Below are positions 14,369 through 22,645 of a DNA stretch of 32,061 bases, piece after piece (the first letter of the stretch is position 1; each line of letters begins with the position of its first letter). Made by a program: the position numbers and the translations under genes. Source of the stretch: Gammaproteobacteria bacterium. GTDB taxonomy: Bacteria; Pseudomonadota; Gammaproteobacteria; JAJPIJ01. Where the stretch lies: contig JAJVIQ010000035.1 in the NCBI GenBank assembly GCA_022071965.1, forward strand, positions 1 to 32,061, written 5' to 3'. The notes beneath the pieces were generated by a model that was not told the DNA's origin, ran no database searches, and saw only the letters and a list, made by a program, of their open reading frames with translations.

Positions 14369-15430
14369 TCAGAACTCCAGCCCCTCGGGCTGCGGCCGCG
14401 TACGCACCGTCTCCAGCTCCGGCAACGGTCCCTGGCCCTGCGCCCCGGGTCCCGGCGCTGCGTGCCCCTGCGGGGCCGGCCCCTTCCCGGAGCTGTCCGG
14501 CTTCGCGCCCGCGGGCGCGGGCTCGGGGGTGCGCGTCGGCGCACCGTGCTGCGCATCGGGCCGGGACCCTGGCGCGCCGGGCTGCGTGGACCCCGGTGCC
14601 GGGGCCGTGCCCGGCGTGCCCGCGCCCGTCGGCCCCGGGCCACGCTCCGTGGTGCTGATGCGTATGACCACGCGGCGATTCTGCTGGCGGCCCTGCGGCG
14701 TGTCGTTGCTCGCCTTGGGCCGGAACTCGCCATAGCCCACCGCCGCCATGCGCTCCGGCGCCACACCCGTGCGGCTGAACAGCTGCACCACGCTCGCCGC
14801 GCGCGCCGCCGACAGCTCCCAGTTCGAGGAGAATACCGGCGTGCGGATCGGCGCGTTGTCCGTGTAGCCCTCCACCTGCAGCCTGTTTTCGAAGCGTCCG
14901 AGCGTCGTCGCGATCTCGCGGAGTGCCGGCAACGCCTCGTCCTTCACGCGCGCGCTGCCGCTGTCGAACAGGACCTGACTCTTCATCTCCACCTCGACCC
15001 AGTCTCCGCCCTGGGCGACGACGACGATCCCCTTCTTCACCAGATCGCTGAGCGCCTCACGCACCTTCTGTGCCATGACTTCGGGCCGCTTCACGAACTC
15101 CTTCCCCGTCCCGTCGGTCTGCATCGCCGGCTCGTGCGGCTTCCGCTCCTGCTCGGGTCCGCCGATCTGGGCCCCTGGAAACTCCGCGTTCGGACTGACG
15201 ATCGGCGCGCGCGCCGGCTCGCCGATGTTGACCAGGTTCGCGCTGCGTTCGGGCGCGCGAAAGGCGGCATCCAGCGTGTCGGAGAGCACGCGGTACTTGC
15301 CCTCGTTGACCGAGGAGATTGCGTACATGACGACAAAGAACGCAAACAGCAGCGTGATGAAGTCCGCGTACGAGACGAGCCAGCGCTCGTGACTCTCGTG
15401 CTCCTCGGCGTGCTGTCGGCGGGACCGCAT
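14369..15430 (-). CDS. motD: Flagellar stator protein MotD (MotB family)
   Basis: Stator subunit of 353 residues anchoring the motor to peptidoglycan. After a short cytoplasmic N-terminus, the single membrane helix (about 18-38) is RWLVSYADFITLLFAFFVV with the ion-binding Asp23. The following VNEGKYRVLSDTLDAAF is the plug region. The OmpA-like peptidoglycan-binding domain spans about 150-260 (EGYTDNAPI, NWELSAARA, GRQQNRRVVIRI). Residues 263-353 form an unusual Pro/Gly/Ala-rich tail with no visible fold. The start is the only sensible ATG, although no good ribosome-binding site is seen. The partner MotC is upstream with an 81-base gap. Confidence 0.95.
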   Translation of the reverse strand: MRSRRQHAEEHESHERWLVSYADFITLLFAFFVVMYAISSVNEGKYRVLSDTLDAAFRAPERSANLVNIGEPARAPIVSPNAEFPGAQIGGPEQERKPHEPAMQTDGTGKEFVKRPEVMAQKVREALSDLVKKGIVVVAQGGDWVEVEMKSQVLFDSGSARVKDEALPALREIATTLGRFENRLQVEGYTDNAPIRTPVFSSNWELSAARAASVVQLFSRTGVAPERMAAVGYGEFRPKASNDTPQGRQQNRRVVIRISTTERGPGPTGAGTPGTAPAPGSTQPGAPGSRPDAQHGAPTRTPEPAPAGAKPDSSGKGPAPQGHAAPGPGAQGQGPLPELETVRTRPQPEGLEF

Positions 15431-15511
15431 GGCTTTGTGGACCGGTCAGTGGGTTCGGCTCATCGCCCGGGACGACAGCAGGCGTGGTGCGCCCCGGGGA
15501 ACGCGCGAGCC

Positions 15512-16249
15512 TTACACCAGCCCCTGCAGGCGGGCCTCGATGATGCGCGGATTCTCGCCCTCGGCGATGGCGGCGATGCCCTCCATCACCAGTTCCTCGA
15601 ACCGCGACTGTTCCCTGATGACCGACTTCAGCTTGCTCGCGGTCGGCAGGAAGAACAGGTTGGCGAGCCCCACGCCGTAGATCGTGGCCACGAAGGCCAC
15701 CGCGATACCGCCGCCGAGCTTCGCCGGATCGGCGAGATTGCCCATCACGTGTATGAGCCCCATGACCGCGCCGATGATGCCGATGGTCGGCGCATAACCG
15801 CCCATGCCCTCGTAGACCTTGGCGGCGGCGAGGTCGCGCGACTCGCGCACCTCCATGTCCATCTCCAGGGTCTGGCGTATCGTCTGCGGCTCGTTGCCGT
15901 CGACCAGCAACTGCAGTCCCTTGCGCGTGAACAGATGCTCCTCGGACTCGACCACGCGCTCCAGGCCGAGCAGGCCCTCCTTGCGCGCGATCTGGCACCA
16001 CTGGATGATGCGCTCGAGGGTCTCGGCGGACTTCGGCGCAGGCGGCATGACCAGCCACGACAGCATGCGTATGGCGCGCATGAAGGTCGGCATCGGCGAC
16101 TGCAGCATGACCGCGCCGACCGTGCCCCCGCCGACGATCAGGATGGCCGGCCCGTTCAACAGCGAGGTGAGATGGCCGCCCTCGAGATACTGGCCGAGCA
16201 GGATGGCGCCGAATGCCATCACGATGCCGGCTATGCTGAGGAAATCCAT
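15512..16249 (-). CDS. motC: Flagellar stator protein MotC (MotA family)
   Basis: Inner-membrane stator subunit of 245 residues, the usual MotC length, shorter than E. coli MotA. There are four membrane helices: about 5-22 and 33-48 at the start (AGIVMAFGAILLGQYLEGG, AILIVGGGTVGAVML), and a pair at about 145-205 that includes GGYAPTIGIIGAVMGLIHV and GGIAVAFVATIYGVGLANL, whose Pro and Thr are typical of MotA. The cytoplasmic loop (about 70-140) has Arg- and Glu-rich stretches that contact FliG in the family. ATG 16249 begins 11 bases after the cheB stop. It forms an ion-driven stator with MotD. Confidence 0.96.
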   Translation of the reverse strand: MDFLSIAGIVMAFGAILLGQYLEGGHLTSLLNGPAILIVGGGTVGAVMLQSPMPTFMRAIRMLSWLVMPPAPKSAETLERIIQWCQIARKEGLLGLERVVESEEHLFTRKGLQLLVDGNEPQTIRQTLEMDMEVRESRDLAAAKVYEGMGGYAPTIGIIGAVMGLIHVMGNLADPAKLGGGIAVAFVATIYGVGLANLFFLPTASKLKSVIREQSRFEELVMEGIAAIAEGENPRIIEARLQGLV

Positions 16250-16260
16250 CTCTCGGATCC

Positions 16261-17340
16261 TCAGCCGGACTGACTGAGTACGCGGGCAATGTCGTCGACG
16301 GACAGTACGTGATCCGCAAGACCGGCGTTGACGATCGCCGCCGGCATCCCATACACGACGCAGCTGGCCTCGTCCTGGGCCCAGATCGCCGCTCCGTTGC
16401 GCTTGAGCTTCCTTGCGCCATCGCAGCCGTCCGCGCCCATGCCGGTCAGGACGATGGCGAGCACGTCGTTGCGGTAGGCGGCGGCGATGGATTCGAATGC
16501 CAGATCGACGCACGGCTTGTAGGGCAGGCCCGGTTCGCCGTCGCGCACGACGATGCGCGCGCGCCCGACGTTTCGCTGTATGGCGAGCTGACGGCCGCCG
16601 GGCGCGATGTAGGCGCAGCCGGCCTTCAGTTCATCGCCGTCCTCGGCCTCCCTCACCCCGATCCTGCAGAGATCGTTCAGGCGTTGGGCGAAGGTCGACG
16701 TGAAGGTCGCGGGCATGTGCTGGACCACGACCACCGGCAGCGGAAAGCTCTCCGGCAGGCGGGCGAGGATCTTCTGCAGGGCCACCGGCCCGCCGGTCGA
16801 CGCGCCGATGACGAGCAGCTGGTAGTCGCCCAGGCGCGGCGTGGGCCGCGCCGACTGGCGCGCGGGGGCGGAGGCCGCCACGAAACCCGCCGGAGCGCCT
16901 GCGCCGGCCATCCTCAGCGCCGGGCGCGCGACCATCGCACCGCGGCGCCGGCCGAGCAGGCGCACGCGCTGACGGAACTGCGCGATGGCCTCCTCGCGGT
17001 TGCTGGCGATGTCCTCGAACTTCTTCGGCAGGAAATCCATGGCCCCGGCGTCGAGCGCGTCGAGGGTCGCCCGCGCGCCTTCATGCGTCAGCGAGGAGAA
17101 CATCAGCACGGGCGTGGGCGACTTGCTCATGATCTCGCGCACGGCGCTGATCCCGTCCATGACGGGCATCTCGATGTCCATCGTCACCACGTCCGGCTTG
17201 AGCCTGGCCACCATGTCGACGGCCTCGCGCCCGTTGGCGGCGCCGCCGGCCACCTCGACCTCGGCATCGGCCCCGAGGATCTCCATGATGCGCTTGCGGA
17301 AGAACGCAGAGTCATCGACCACCAGTACGCGCACCACCAT
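16261..17340 (-). CDS. cheB: Chemotaxis methylesterase CheB
   Basis: Protein of 359 residues. The receiver domain (1-125) has VDD at 8-10, phosphoacceptor Asp55 in VVTMDIEMPVMDG, FSS and LPKKF. A 40-residue linker rich in Ala, Pro and Arg (about 130-170) leads to the methylesterase/deamidase domain (172-355). Its Ser-His-Asp triad is visible: Ser181 in GASTGG, His208 in VVQHMP and Asp304 in TGMGADG. It removes methyl groups from chemoreceptors to reset sensitivity. The partner CheR is not in this window. The start ATG directly abuts the stop of the small upstream frame (TGA-ATG), indicating coupled translation. Confidence 0.97.
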   Translation of the reverse strand: MVVRVLVVDDSAFFRKRIMEILGADAEVEVAGGAANGREAVDMVARLKPDVVTMDIEMPVMDGISAVREIMSKSPTPVLMFSSLTHEGARATLDALDAGAMDFLPKKFEDIASNREEAIAQFRQRVRLLGRRRGAMVARPALRMAGAGAPAGFVAASAPARQSARPTPRLGDYQLLVIGASTGGPVALQKILARLPESFPLPVVVVQHMPATFTSTFAQRLNDLCRIGVREAEDGDELKAGCAYIAPGGRQLAIQRNVGRARIVVRDGEPGLPYKPCVDLAFESIAAAYRNDVLAIVLTGMGADGCDGARKLKRNGAAIWAQDEASCVVYGMPAAIVNAGLADHVLSVDDIARVLSQSG

Positions 17341-17529
17341 TCATCGCCCCCTGTGCTCGGACAACATTCCCGCGTTGACCACCGACCTCGAATCGCGCTC
17401 GCCCGCGCGGCCACCGGCGCCGGCCGGGACCGCCCGCGAGGCGCGGTAGTACGCCGACAGCTCCTGCAGCCATTGCATCGCGATGGCCTCGTGCGTCAGC
17501 TCGCGGCGGCGGGCGCTATCGTCGCGCAT
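17341..17529 (-). CDS. Small unassigned protein between cheA and cheB
   Basis: Reading frame of 62 residues starting at ATG 17529, inside the last codons of cheA (14-base overlap), and ending in a TGA immediately before the cheB ATG. The product begins MRDDSARRRELTHEAIAMQW, continues LQELSAYYRASRAVP and then becomes Gly/Arg-rich. The middle looks like a short amphipathic helix; there is no membrane segment. The alternative start at Met18 is possible. Both junctions suggest coupled translation from cheA to cheB. No homologue is known to me from the standard polar operon, where cheB usually follows cheA directly. Confidence 0.55.
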   Translation of the reverse strand: MRDDSARRRELTHEAIAMQWLQELSAYYRASRAVPAGAGGRAGERDSRSVVNAGMLSEHRGR

Positions 17530-19762
17530 ACCGGTCGAGCAGCGAGGGCAGATCGAGGATGAGCGCGATGCGCCCGTCGCCGGTGATCGTGGCGCCGGCC
17601 AGACCCTTGGTCCCGTGCAGGAGCGCACCCAGCGGCTTGATGACCACCTCTTCCTGGCCGATGAGCTGGTCCACGAGCAGACCGATCTTCTGCGTGCCGA
17701 CGCTGACGATCACCACGTGACCGGAACCGGCGCTGTAGTCGCTGACGCCGCGCACCAGCCAGCGGCTGAGATAGAAGAAGGGCAGCGGCTTGTCGCGCAC
17801 GACCATGACCTCCTGGCCGTCGACACGGTTGATCCTGCCGAGATCGAAATCGATGATCTCCCCGACGTTGACCAGCGGCAGCGCGAAGATCTGCCGGCCG
17901 AGCGTAACCATCAGCGTCGGCATGATGGCGAGCGTGAGCGGGAGCTTGATCTCGATGGTCGTGCCCTTGCCCGGGCGCGAGTCGATCTGGATCACGCCGT
18001 TCAGTTGCGCGATGCGGGTCTTCACGACATCCATGCCCACGCCGCGGCCGGAGACGTCCGAGATCTCGGTCTTGGTCGAGAAGCCGGCGGCGAAGATGAG
18101 CTCGAAGCACTCGCGCTCGGAGAGCCGCGCGGCGGCCTCGGCATCCATCATGCCCTTCTCCACCGCCTTGGCGCGCAGCCTCTCCGGATCCATGCCGGCG
18201 CCGTCGTCGCTGATGGTGAGCAGGATGTGATCGCCCTCCTGCTCGGCGGACAGAACGACGGTGCCGCAGCGCTGCTTGCCGGCGGCCTCGCGCACGGCAG
18301 GCAGCTCGACGCCGTGATCCACGGAGTTGCGCACCAGGTGCACGAGCGGATCGGCCAGCGCCTCGACCAGGTTCTTGTCGAGATCGGTGTCCTCGCCGAT
18401 GAGCTCGAGCGTGACTTCCTTCCTGAGCTGGCGGGCGAGGTCGCGCACCACGCGCGGAAACCGGCCGAAGACCTTCTTGATCGGCTGCATGCGCGTCTTC
18501 ATCGCCGCCATCTGCAGATCGGTGGTGACGACATCGAGCGCGCCGACGGTCTTGCTGATCTCCTCGTTGCCGGCGGTGGCCTGCAGGGTGGCGAGGCGGT
18601 TGCGGATGAGCACCAGCTCGCCGACCATGTTCATGATGCGGTCGAGCACGCTGGTCTCCACGCGCACCGTGGTCTCCGCGGCGGTGGATGCGGCAGCGGT
18701 GCTGCCGGCCCTGGCCGAGCGCGACTGCGCCCCATCCTCGGAATCTGTGGTCTCGGAGCGGGCCGCTGCCGGGGAGGCCGCGGCGGATGCGGTGGCGGAT
18801 GTCGGGGCCGCCGCCGGGGAGGCCGACGGCGCAGATGCGGCCGGTGACGCGCTTGCGGCCGCCGCCGGGGAGGCCGACGGTGCGCCCGTCGCGGCGGGGG
18901 CCGGTGACGGCGAGGAGATCGTGCTCGCCGTCGGCGCCCTGCCCTTGCCGTGCAGGTTGTCGAGCAGCTGCTCGAACTCTTCCTCGGTGATGTCGTCGCT
19001 GGCCGCCGCAGCGGCGGCCATCATGGCGGCGGCGGCCGCATGCTGACGCGACGGGCCGGCGGGTGCGGCCGGCGCCCTGCCGTTGCCGTGCAGCCGGTCG
19101 AGCAGTTGTTCGAACTCCTCCTCGGTGATGTCCTCGGAGACGCTGGAAGACTCCGTGTTCGCCCCGGCGGATGTCGCGGCCGGCGCCGGGCCGCTCACGG
19201 CATCGAGCAGGGCGTTGTATTCATCGGCGCTGAGCTCGTGATCGCCGCCGGCCGCAGTCGCGAGGGGCTGCGGCGCCGCGTCCGGTTCGCCCCCGGCGGA
19301 CACGGCCGTGGCCTCCGGCATGGTGGCGGCCGGCGCGGGCGGTTGGGCCACCGGGACCGCGGGCGCGGCGGTACCCGGGATCGCGAAGGCCTTCAGTATC
19401 GCGATGAGCTCCGGGGGCGCCGCGCCGGGATCGAGTCCGCCGCGGATCTCCTCGAACATGCCGTTGAGCACGTCCAGCACCTGCAGGATCGAATCCATGA
19501 GCGCCGCGTCGACCTGGCGCTCGCCGCGACGCAACAGATCGAAGACGTCCTCGGCCTTGTGGCTCACCTCGACGAGATTCTCCAGTTGCAGGAATCCCGC
19601 GCCGCCCTTTATGGTGTGGAAACTGCGGAATACCGCGTTCAGCAGATCGCGATCGTCGGGCCTGCCTTCCAGGCCGACGACCTGATTGGTCAGGTTCTCG
19701 AGGATCTCTCCCGCCTCGACCAGGAAGTCCTGGACGATTTCGTCATTCAGATCTATTGCCAT
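17516..19762 (-). CDS. cheA: Chemotaxis histidine kinase CheA
   Basis: Soluble kinase of 748 residues in the receptor-CheW array. The Hpt domain (1-110) has phospho-acceptor His49 in FRSFHTIKGGAGFL. A very long Ala/Ser/Pro linker (about 125-365) replaces a recognisable P2 domain and carries short motifs: ELSADEYNALLD (176-187), DITEEEFEQLLD (211-222) and the same again (257-268). Dimerisation begins near 366. The ATPase domain has HLVRNSVDHG (475-484), DDGAGMD (519-525) and GRGVGMDVV (572-580). A C-terminal CheW-like domain (about 610-748) is present. All catalytic residues checked are intact. In this operon type, linker motifs may dock ParP or other partners. The C-terminal codons overlap the next small gene. 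Confidence 0.97.
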   Translation of the reverse strand: MAIDLNDEIVQDFLVEAGEILENLTNQVVGLEGRPDDRDLLNAVFRSFHTIKGGAGFLQLENLVEVSHKAEDVFDLLRRGERQVDAALMDSILQVLDVLNGMFEEIRGGLDPGAAPPELIAILKAFAIPGTAAPAVPVAQPPAPAATMPEATAVSAGGEPDAAPQPLATAAGGDHELSADEYNALLDAVSGPAPAATSAGANTESSSVSEDITEEEFEQLLDRLHGNGRAPAAPAGPSRQHAAAAAMMAAAAAASDDITEEEFEQLLDNLHGKGRAPTASTISSPSPAPAATGAPSASPAAAASASPAASAPSASPAAAPTSATASAAASPAAARSETTDSEDGAQSRSARAGSTAAASTAAETTVRVETSVLDRIMNMVGELVLIRNRLATLQATAGNEEISKTVGALDVVTTDLQMAAMKTRMQPIKKVFGRFPRVVRDLARQLRKEVTLELIGEDTDLDKNLVEALADPLVHLVRNSVDHGVELPAVREAAGKQRCGTVVLSAEQEGDHILLTISDDGAGMDPERLRAKAVEKGMMDAEAAARLSERECFELIFAAGFSTKTEISDVSGRGVGMDVVKTRIAQLNGVIQIDSRPGKGTTIEIKLPLTLAIMPTLMVTLGRQIFALPLVNVGEIIDFDLGRINRVDGQEVMVVRDKPLPFFYLSRWLVRGVSDYSAGSGHVVIVSVGTQKIGLLVDQLIGQEEVVIKPLGALLHGTKGLAGATITGDGRIALILDLPSLLDRYARR
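18806..18880 (-). repeat. 24-bp direct repeat in CheA linker
   Basis: The same 24 bases (GGCCGCCGCCGGGGAGGCCG followed by ACGG) occur at 18806-18829 and 18857-18880, 51 bp apart, which is 17 codons and in frame. They encode Pro-Ser-Ala-Ser-Pro-Ala-Ala blocks of the disordered linker. A diverged third copy is visible near 18766-18785. Confidence 0.85.
18933..19132 (-). repeat. 62-bp duplication encoding CheA linker motif
   Basis: Segments 18933-18994 and 19071-19132 are nearly the same sequence 138 bp apart (46 codons, in frame). Each encodes DITEEEFEQLLD followed by a LHG-GRAP tail. The differences are mainly at synonymous or single positions, so the duplication has been kept under protein-level constraint. 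Confidence 0.85.
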
Positions 19763-19775
19763 CGGCTGTCACCCG

Positions 19776-20498
19776 TCAGAAACCGAGGCTGGACAGAAGG
19801 TCGTCCACCTCGTCCTGGCCGTTAACGCGCTGTCCGGCCCCGGCCGTGCCCTTCACCTCCGGCCCCTCCGCCTGCAGCGCCGACCCGGATACCTCCGCCT
19901 TCCCCGCACCGGCGCCGGCGCAACGGATCAGCCGGACCAGGTTGCCCTCCACCTCCGTCACCATGGTGATGACACGGCGAATCACCTGCCCCGTGAGGTC
20001 CTGGAAGTCCTGCGCCATCAGCACCTCCGACAGCGAACCGTGCAGGATGGCGCTGTCGGTCTTGATCTGATCCAGGAACAGGGCGAGCCTCCCGCTCAGG
20101 GTCTTGAACTCGTTCATGTCCATCTCGCGGCGTGTGAAGCGATTCCAGTCGCTGGCGAAGCTCCTTGCCGCATCGCCCAGCCTTTCCGAGATCGGGAGCA
20201 GCGTCTCCACCGCGTTCAACGTGCGGTTGGCCGCCTCTTCGGTCTTCCGGATGACATAGCTCAACCGCTGCCTGGCGTCCGGCATCTCCTGCTCGGCGAG
20301 ACCGACGAGCCGGCCGTCGATCTGAAGGTTCATCAGCGCGTCGTGCAGTTCGCGGGTAAGGCGGCCGACGTCCATGAACAGGCTGGCCTCCTTGTCGTGC
20401 GCCATGAGATCGAGCAACTCGTCGGCCTTGCCTCCTTCGCCGGCCTCCAGATGCGCGACCAGGTCGCGCGCGATCTGCAGCTTCGCCAGATTGTCCAT
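19776..20498 (-). CDS. cheZ: CheY-P phosphatase CheZ
   Basis: Protein of 240 residues, a long helical hairpin dimer that dephosphorylates CheY-P. The active-site segment AQDFQDLTGQVIRR holds Asp167 and Gln171, aligning with E. coli Asp143 and Gln147. The C-terminal CheY-docking helix DDLLSSLGF is conserved at the extreme end after a flexible linker (about 195-228). ATG 20498 starts MDNLAKLQIARDLVAHLEAG with a G-rich ribosome-binding site; ATG 20567 would overlap cheY and add a Pro/Arg/Gly-rich segment. It lies 43 bases after cheY and 13 bases before cheA. Confidence 0.95.
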   Translation of the reverse strand: MDNLAKLQIARDLVAHLEAGEGGKADELLDLMAHDKEASLFMDVGRLTRELHDALMNLQIDGRLVGLAEQEMPDARQRLSYVIRKTEEAANRTLNAVETLLPISERLGDAARSFASDWNRFTRREMDMNEFKTLSGRLALFLDQIKTDSAILHGSLSEVLMAQDFQDLTGQVIRRVITMVTEVEGNLVRLIRCAGAGAGKAEVSGSALQAEGPEVKGTAGAGQRVNGQDEVDDLLSSLGF

Positions 20499-20541
20499 CC
20501 CAAGGCCCCCCACACCGTGTTGCCCCTGTCCTGCGCTGCGC

Positions 20542-20934
20542 CTACGCGGTGGCAGCGACGCGTTCAAAAATCTTGTTGATCTTTTCCTGCAGCGTCTGCG
20601 CGGTGAATGGCTTGACGATGTAGCCGTTCACGCCGGCCTGCGCGGCCTCGATGATCTGCTCGCGCTTGGATTCGGCAGTGACCATCAGCACCGGCAGCGT
20701 GGCAAGCTTCGCATCCGCGCGCACCGCCTTGAGCAGATCGATGCCCTGCATGCCCGGCATGTTCCAGTCGGTGACAAGGAACTCGAAGCTGCCGTTCTGC
20801 AGCATCGGAAGAGCCGTCTGCCCATCATCGGCCTCCTGCGTGTTCTGGAAGCCCAGATCGCGCAACAGGTTCTTGATGATGCGCCTCATCGTGGAAAAAT
20901 CGTCCACGATGAGAATCTTCATGTCTTTGTTCAC
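20542..20934 (-). CDS. cheY: Chemotaxis response regulator CheY
   Basis: Single receiver domain of 130 residues that binds FliM when phosphorylated and switches motor rotation. It has Asp11-Asp12, phosphoacceptor Asp56 ([11 protein letters not shown]), Thr86 (MVTAES) and Lys108 (IVKPF), and the DDFSTMRRI start shared with E. coli and Pseudomonas CheY. The start codon is GTG at 20934, supported by GGAGG five bases upstream; ATG 20922 would be too far from it. An 83-base gap separates it from fliA, so the chemotaxis genes may have their own promoter here. Confidence 0.97.
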   Translation of the reverse strand: MNKDMKILIVDDFSTMRRIIKNLLRDLGFQNTQEADDGQTALPMLQNGSFEFLVTDWNMPGMQGIDLLKAVRADAKLATLPVLMVTAESKREQIIEAAQAGVNGYIVKPFTAQTLQEKINKIFERVAATA

Positions 20935-21017
20935 GATTTCCTCCGTCGCGAAGTGTCGAATGCCGTCTCGCGCCCGCCCGCTTCCAGACGCCCGGCCCGC
21001 ACAGGCAGGTGGTACGC

Positions 21018-21767
21018 CTATTCCGTCTCGAGCCAGTCGCTCATGCGTGCCCGCAGGCGGATGAGGGCCTGGCCATGGATCTGGCAGACGCGTGATTCAC
21101 TGACGCCCAGCACCTCGCCAGCCTCGCGCAGGTTCAGGTCCTCGTTGTAATACAGCGAGAGCACCAGCCGCTCGCGCTCGGGCAGGCTCGCCACGGCCTT
21201 CGCCAGCGCCTGCCGGAAGTGCGCGTCCTCCACGTCCGCGTCGGGGCCCTGTATGCATGCAACCAGGCCCTCCGCCATGCCGTCCTCGCCCGCCGGCAGT
21301 TCCTCCAGGCTGAAGAGCCTGTGGCTGGTGGCGTCGGCGACGACCTCGTAGTACTCGTCTATCGACACGCCGAGCTTCTCCGCCACCTCCGCGTCGCGCG
21401 CGTCCCTTCCCTTTTCGCGCTCGACCTCGGCGACCGCCCTGGCCATCTCGCGCACCTTGCGATGCAAGGAGCGCGGCGCCCAGTCGCCCTTGCGGATCTC
21501 GTCCAGCATCGCGCCGCGGATGCGGATCCCGGCGTAGGTCTCGAAGCTCGCCCCGAGCGTGGGGTCGTAGTTCTTCGAGGCCTCGAGCAGTCCGATCATG
21601 CCGGCCTGGATGAGGTCCTCGGCCTGCACGCTCGGCGGCAGTCTCGTCATGAGGTGATACGCGATGCGCTTGACCAGCGGTGCGTGCTGCTGCACCAGCT
21701 GCTGGCCGCCGTCGGCGGCCTCCGAGGAGATCCGCGCGGTGGTCTTGTACGCAGCGATCTCGCTCAT
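21018..21767 (-). CDS. fliA: Flagellar sigma factor FliA (sigma-28)
   Basis: Sigma factor of 249 residues that directs RNA polymerase to late flagellar and chemotaxis promoters. Region 2 includes [34 protein letters not shown] and [20 protein letters not shown]; region 3 has [18 protein letters not shown]; region 4 has [20 protein letters not shown] and [18 protein letters not shown] 21767 overlaps the flhG stop as ATGA, the most likely start; ATG 21779, four codons earlier, is possible. FliA is normally held inactive by the anti-sigma factor FlgM, whose gene is not in this window. Confidence 0.97.
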   Translation of the reverse strand: MSEIAAYKTTARISSEAADGGQQLVQQHAPLVKRIAYHLMTRLPPSVQAEDLIQAGMIGLLEASKNYDPTLGASFETYAGIRIRGAMLDEIRKGDWAPRSLHRKVREMARAVAEVEREKGRDARDAEVAEKLGVSIDEYYEVVADATSHRLFSLEELPAGEDGMAEGLVACIQGPDADVEDAHFRQALAKAVASLPERERLVLSLYYNEDLNLREAGEVLGVSESRVCQIHGQALIRLRARMSDWLETE

Positions 21768-22645
21768 GCCATTGCCCACCTGCCGCTGCCCGGCGCGGCC
21801 CTGATCACGCTCTCGACGAAGAATTCGAGCTGACCGCTGGCCGTCTTCGGTACAGGCCAGCTATCGGCACGATCCGCCAGTTTCTTGAACAGCTGGGCCG
21901 CCCCGCTGTTCGGGAACATCTCCACCAGCGCGCGGCGGCTCTGCACGCTGCGCAGGACGTGGCCGTCGTAGGGCAGAGTGCCGACGAGATCCAGCGACAC
22001 CTCGAGGAAGCGGCTGGTGGTCTCCACCAGCTTCTGGAACAGCAACTGCCCGTCCGCCGCGGTGCGCGCCATGTTGACGAGGACGCGGAAGCGCGAACGC
22101 CCGGCCTCCTGGTTGAGCACCTTGATCATCGCGTAGGCATCGGCCATCGATGCCGGCTCGTTGCACACGACCACCATCACCTCCTGGGCGGCGGCGCAGA
22201 ATTTCACCGAGGCCTCGGAGATCCCTGCCGGCGTGTCGACGATGAGCACGTCCGGTTGCGGCCGCACGTCGCTGAAGGCGTAGATGAGACCCGCCTGTTC
22301 GCGCTCGCTCAGCTCCGCCATGCGTCGCAATCCGGAGGCGCCCGGCAGCACGCGCACCCCGAAGGGCCCTTCCTGCACGATGTCCTTCAGTTCGCACTGG
22401 CCGCCGACCACGTGCGAGAGATTCCGCTGTGGCTTGAGTCCAAGCATGACGTCGATGTTGGCCAGTCCCAGATCGGCGTCCATGAGCATCACGCTCTTGC
22501 CGGTCTGCGCCAGGGCCAGCGCCAGGTTGATGGACACCGTCGTCTTGCCGACGCCGCCCTTGCCGCTCGTCACCGCGATGACCCGCACTGGCCGCGCGCC
22601 AGACAGCGTCGAGATGTTGTCCGTTCCACGCTCAGGTGCGCGCAT
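21764..22645 (-). CDS. flhG: Flagellar number regulator FlhG (FleN), MinD-like ATPase
   Basis: ATPase of 293 residues limiting flagellar number, acting with FlhF at the pole and, in Pseudomonas, against the master activator FleQ. Deviant Walker A KGGVGKTT at 29-36; MLMDADLGLANIDVMLGL; and VLIVDTPAGISE with the Walker B Asp. The end SWPVPKTASGQLEFFVESV is typical of FleN. ATG 22645 has GGAG 9 bases upstream; a GTG at 22663, also with a GGAGGAG site, would add six residues and cannot be excluded. The gene overlaps the flhF 3' end by 14 bases. The N-terminal DQAxxLR activation helix found in many FlhG proteins is not seen, as in Pseudomonas FleN. Confidence 0.95.
   Translation of the reverse strand: MRAPERGTDNISTLSGARPVRVIAVTSGKGGVGKTTVSINLALALAQTGKSVMLMDADLGLANIDVMLGLKPQRNLSHVVGGQCELKDIVQEGPFGVRVLPGASGLRRMAELSEREQAGLIYAFSDVRPQPDVLIVDTPAGISEASVKFCAAAQEVMVVVCNEPASMADAYAMIKVLNQEAGRSRFRVLVNMARTAADGQLLFQKLVETTSRFLEVSLDLVGTLPYDGHVLRSVQSRRALVEMFPNSGAAQLFKKLADRADSWPVPKTASGQLEFFVESVIRAAPGSGRWAMA

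Noticed and set aside
14342-16273. 643-codon plus-strand frame across motD and motC
   Set aside because: Antisense shadow of two clear stator genes, with Arg/His/Leu-rich composition and no family features.
17483-18847. 454-codon plus-strand frame opposite cheA
   Set aside because: Antisense shadow; its Gly/Arg-rich end mirrors the Ala/Pro linker codons of CheA.
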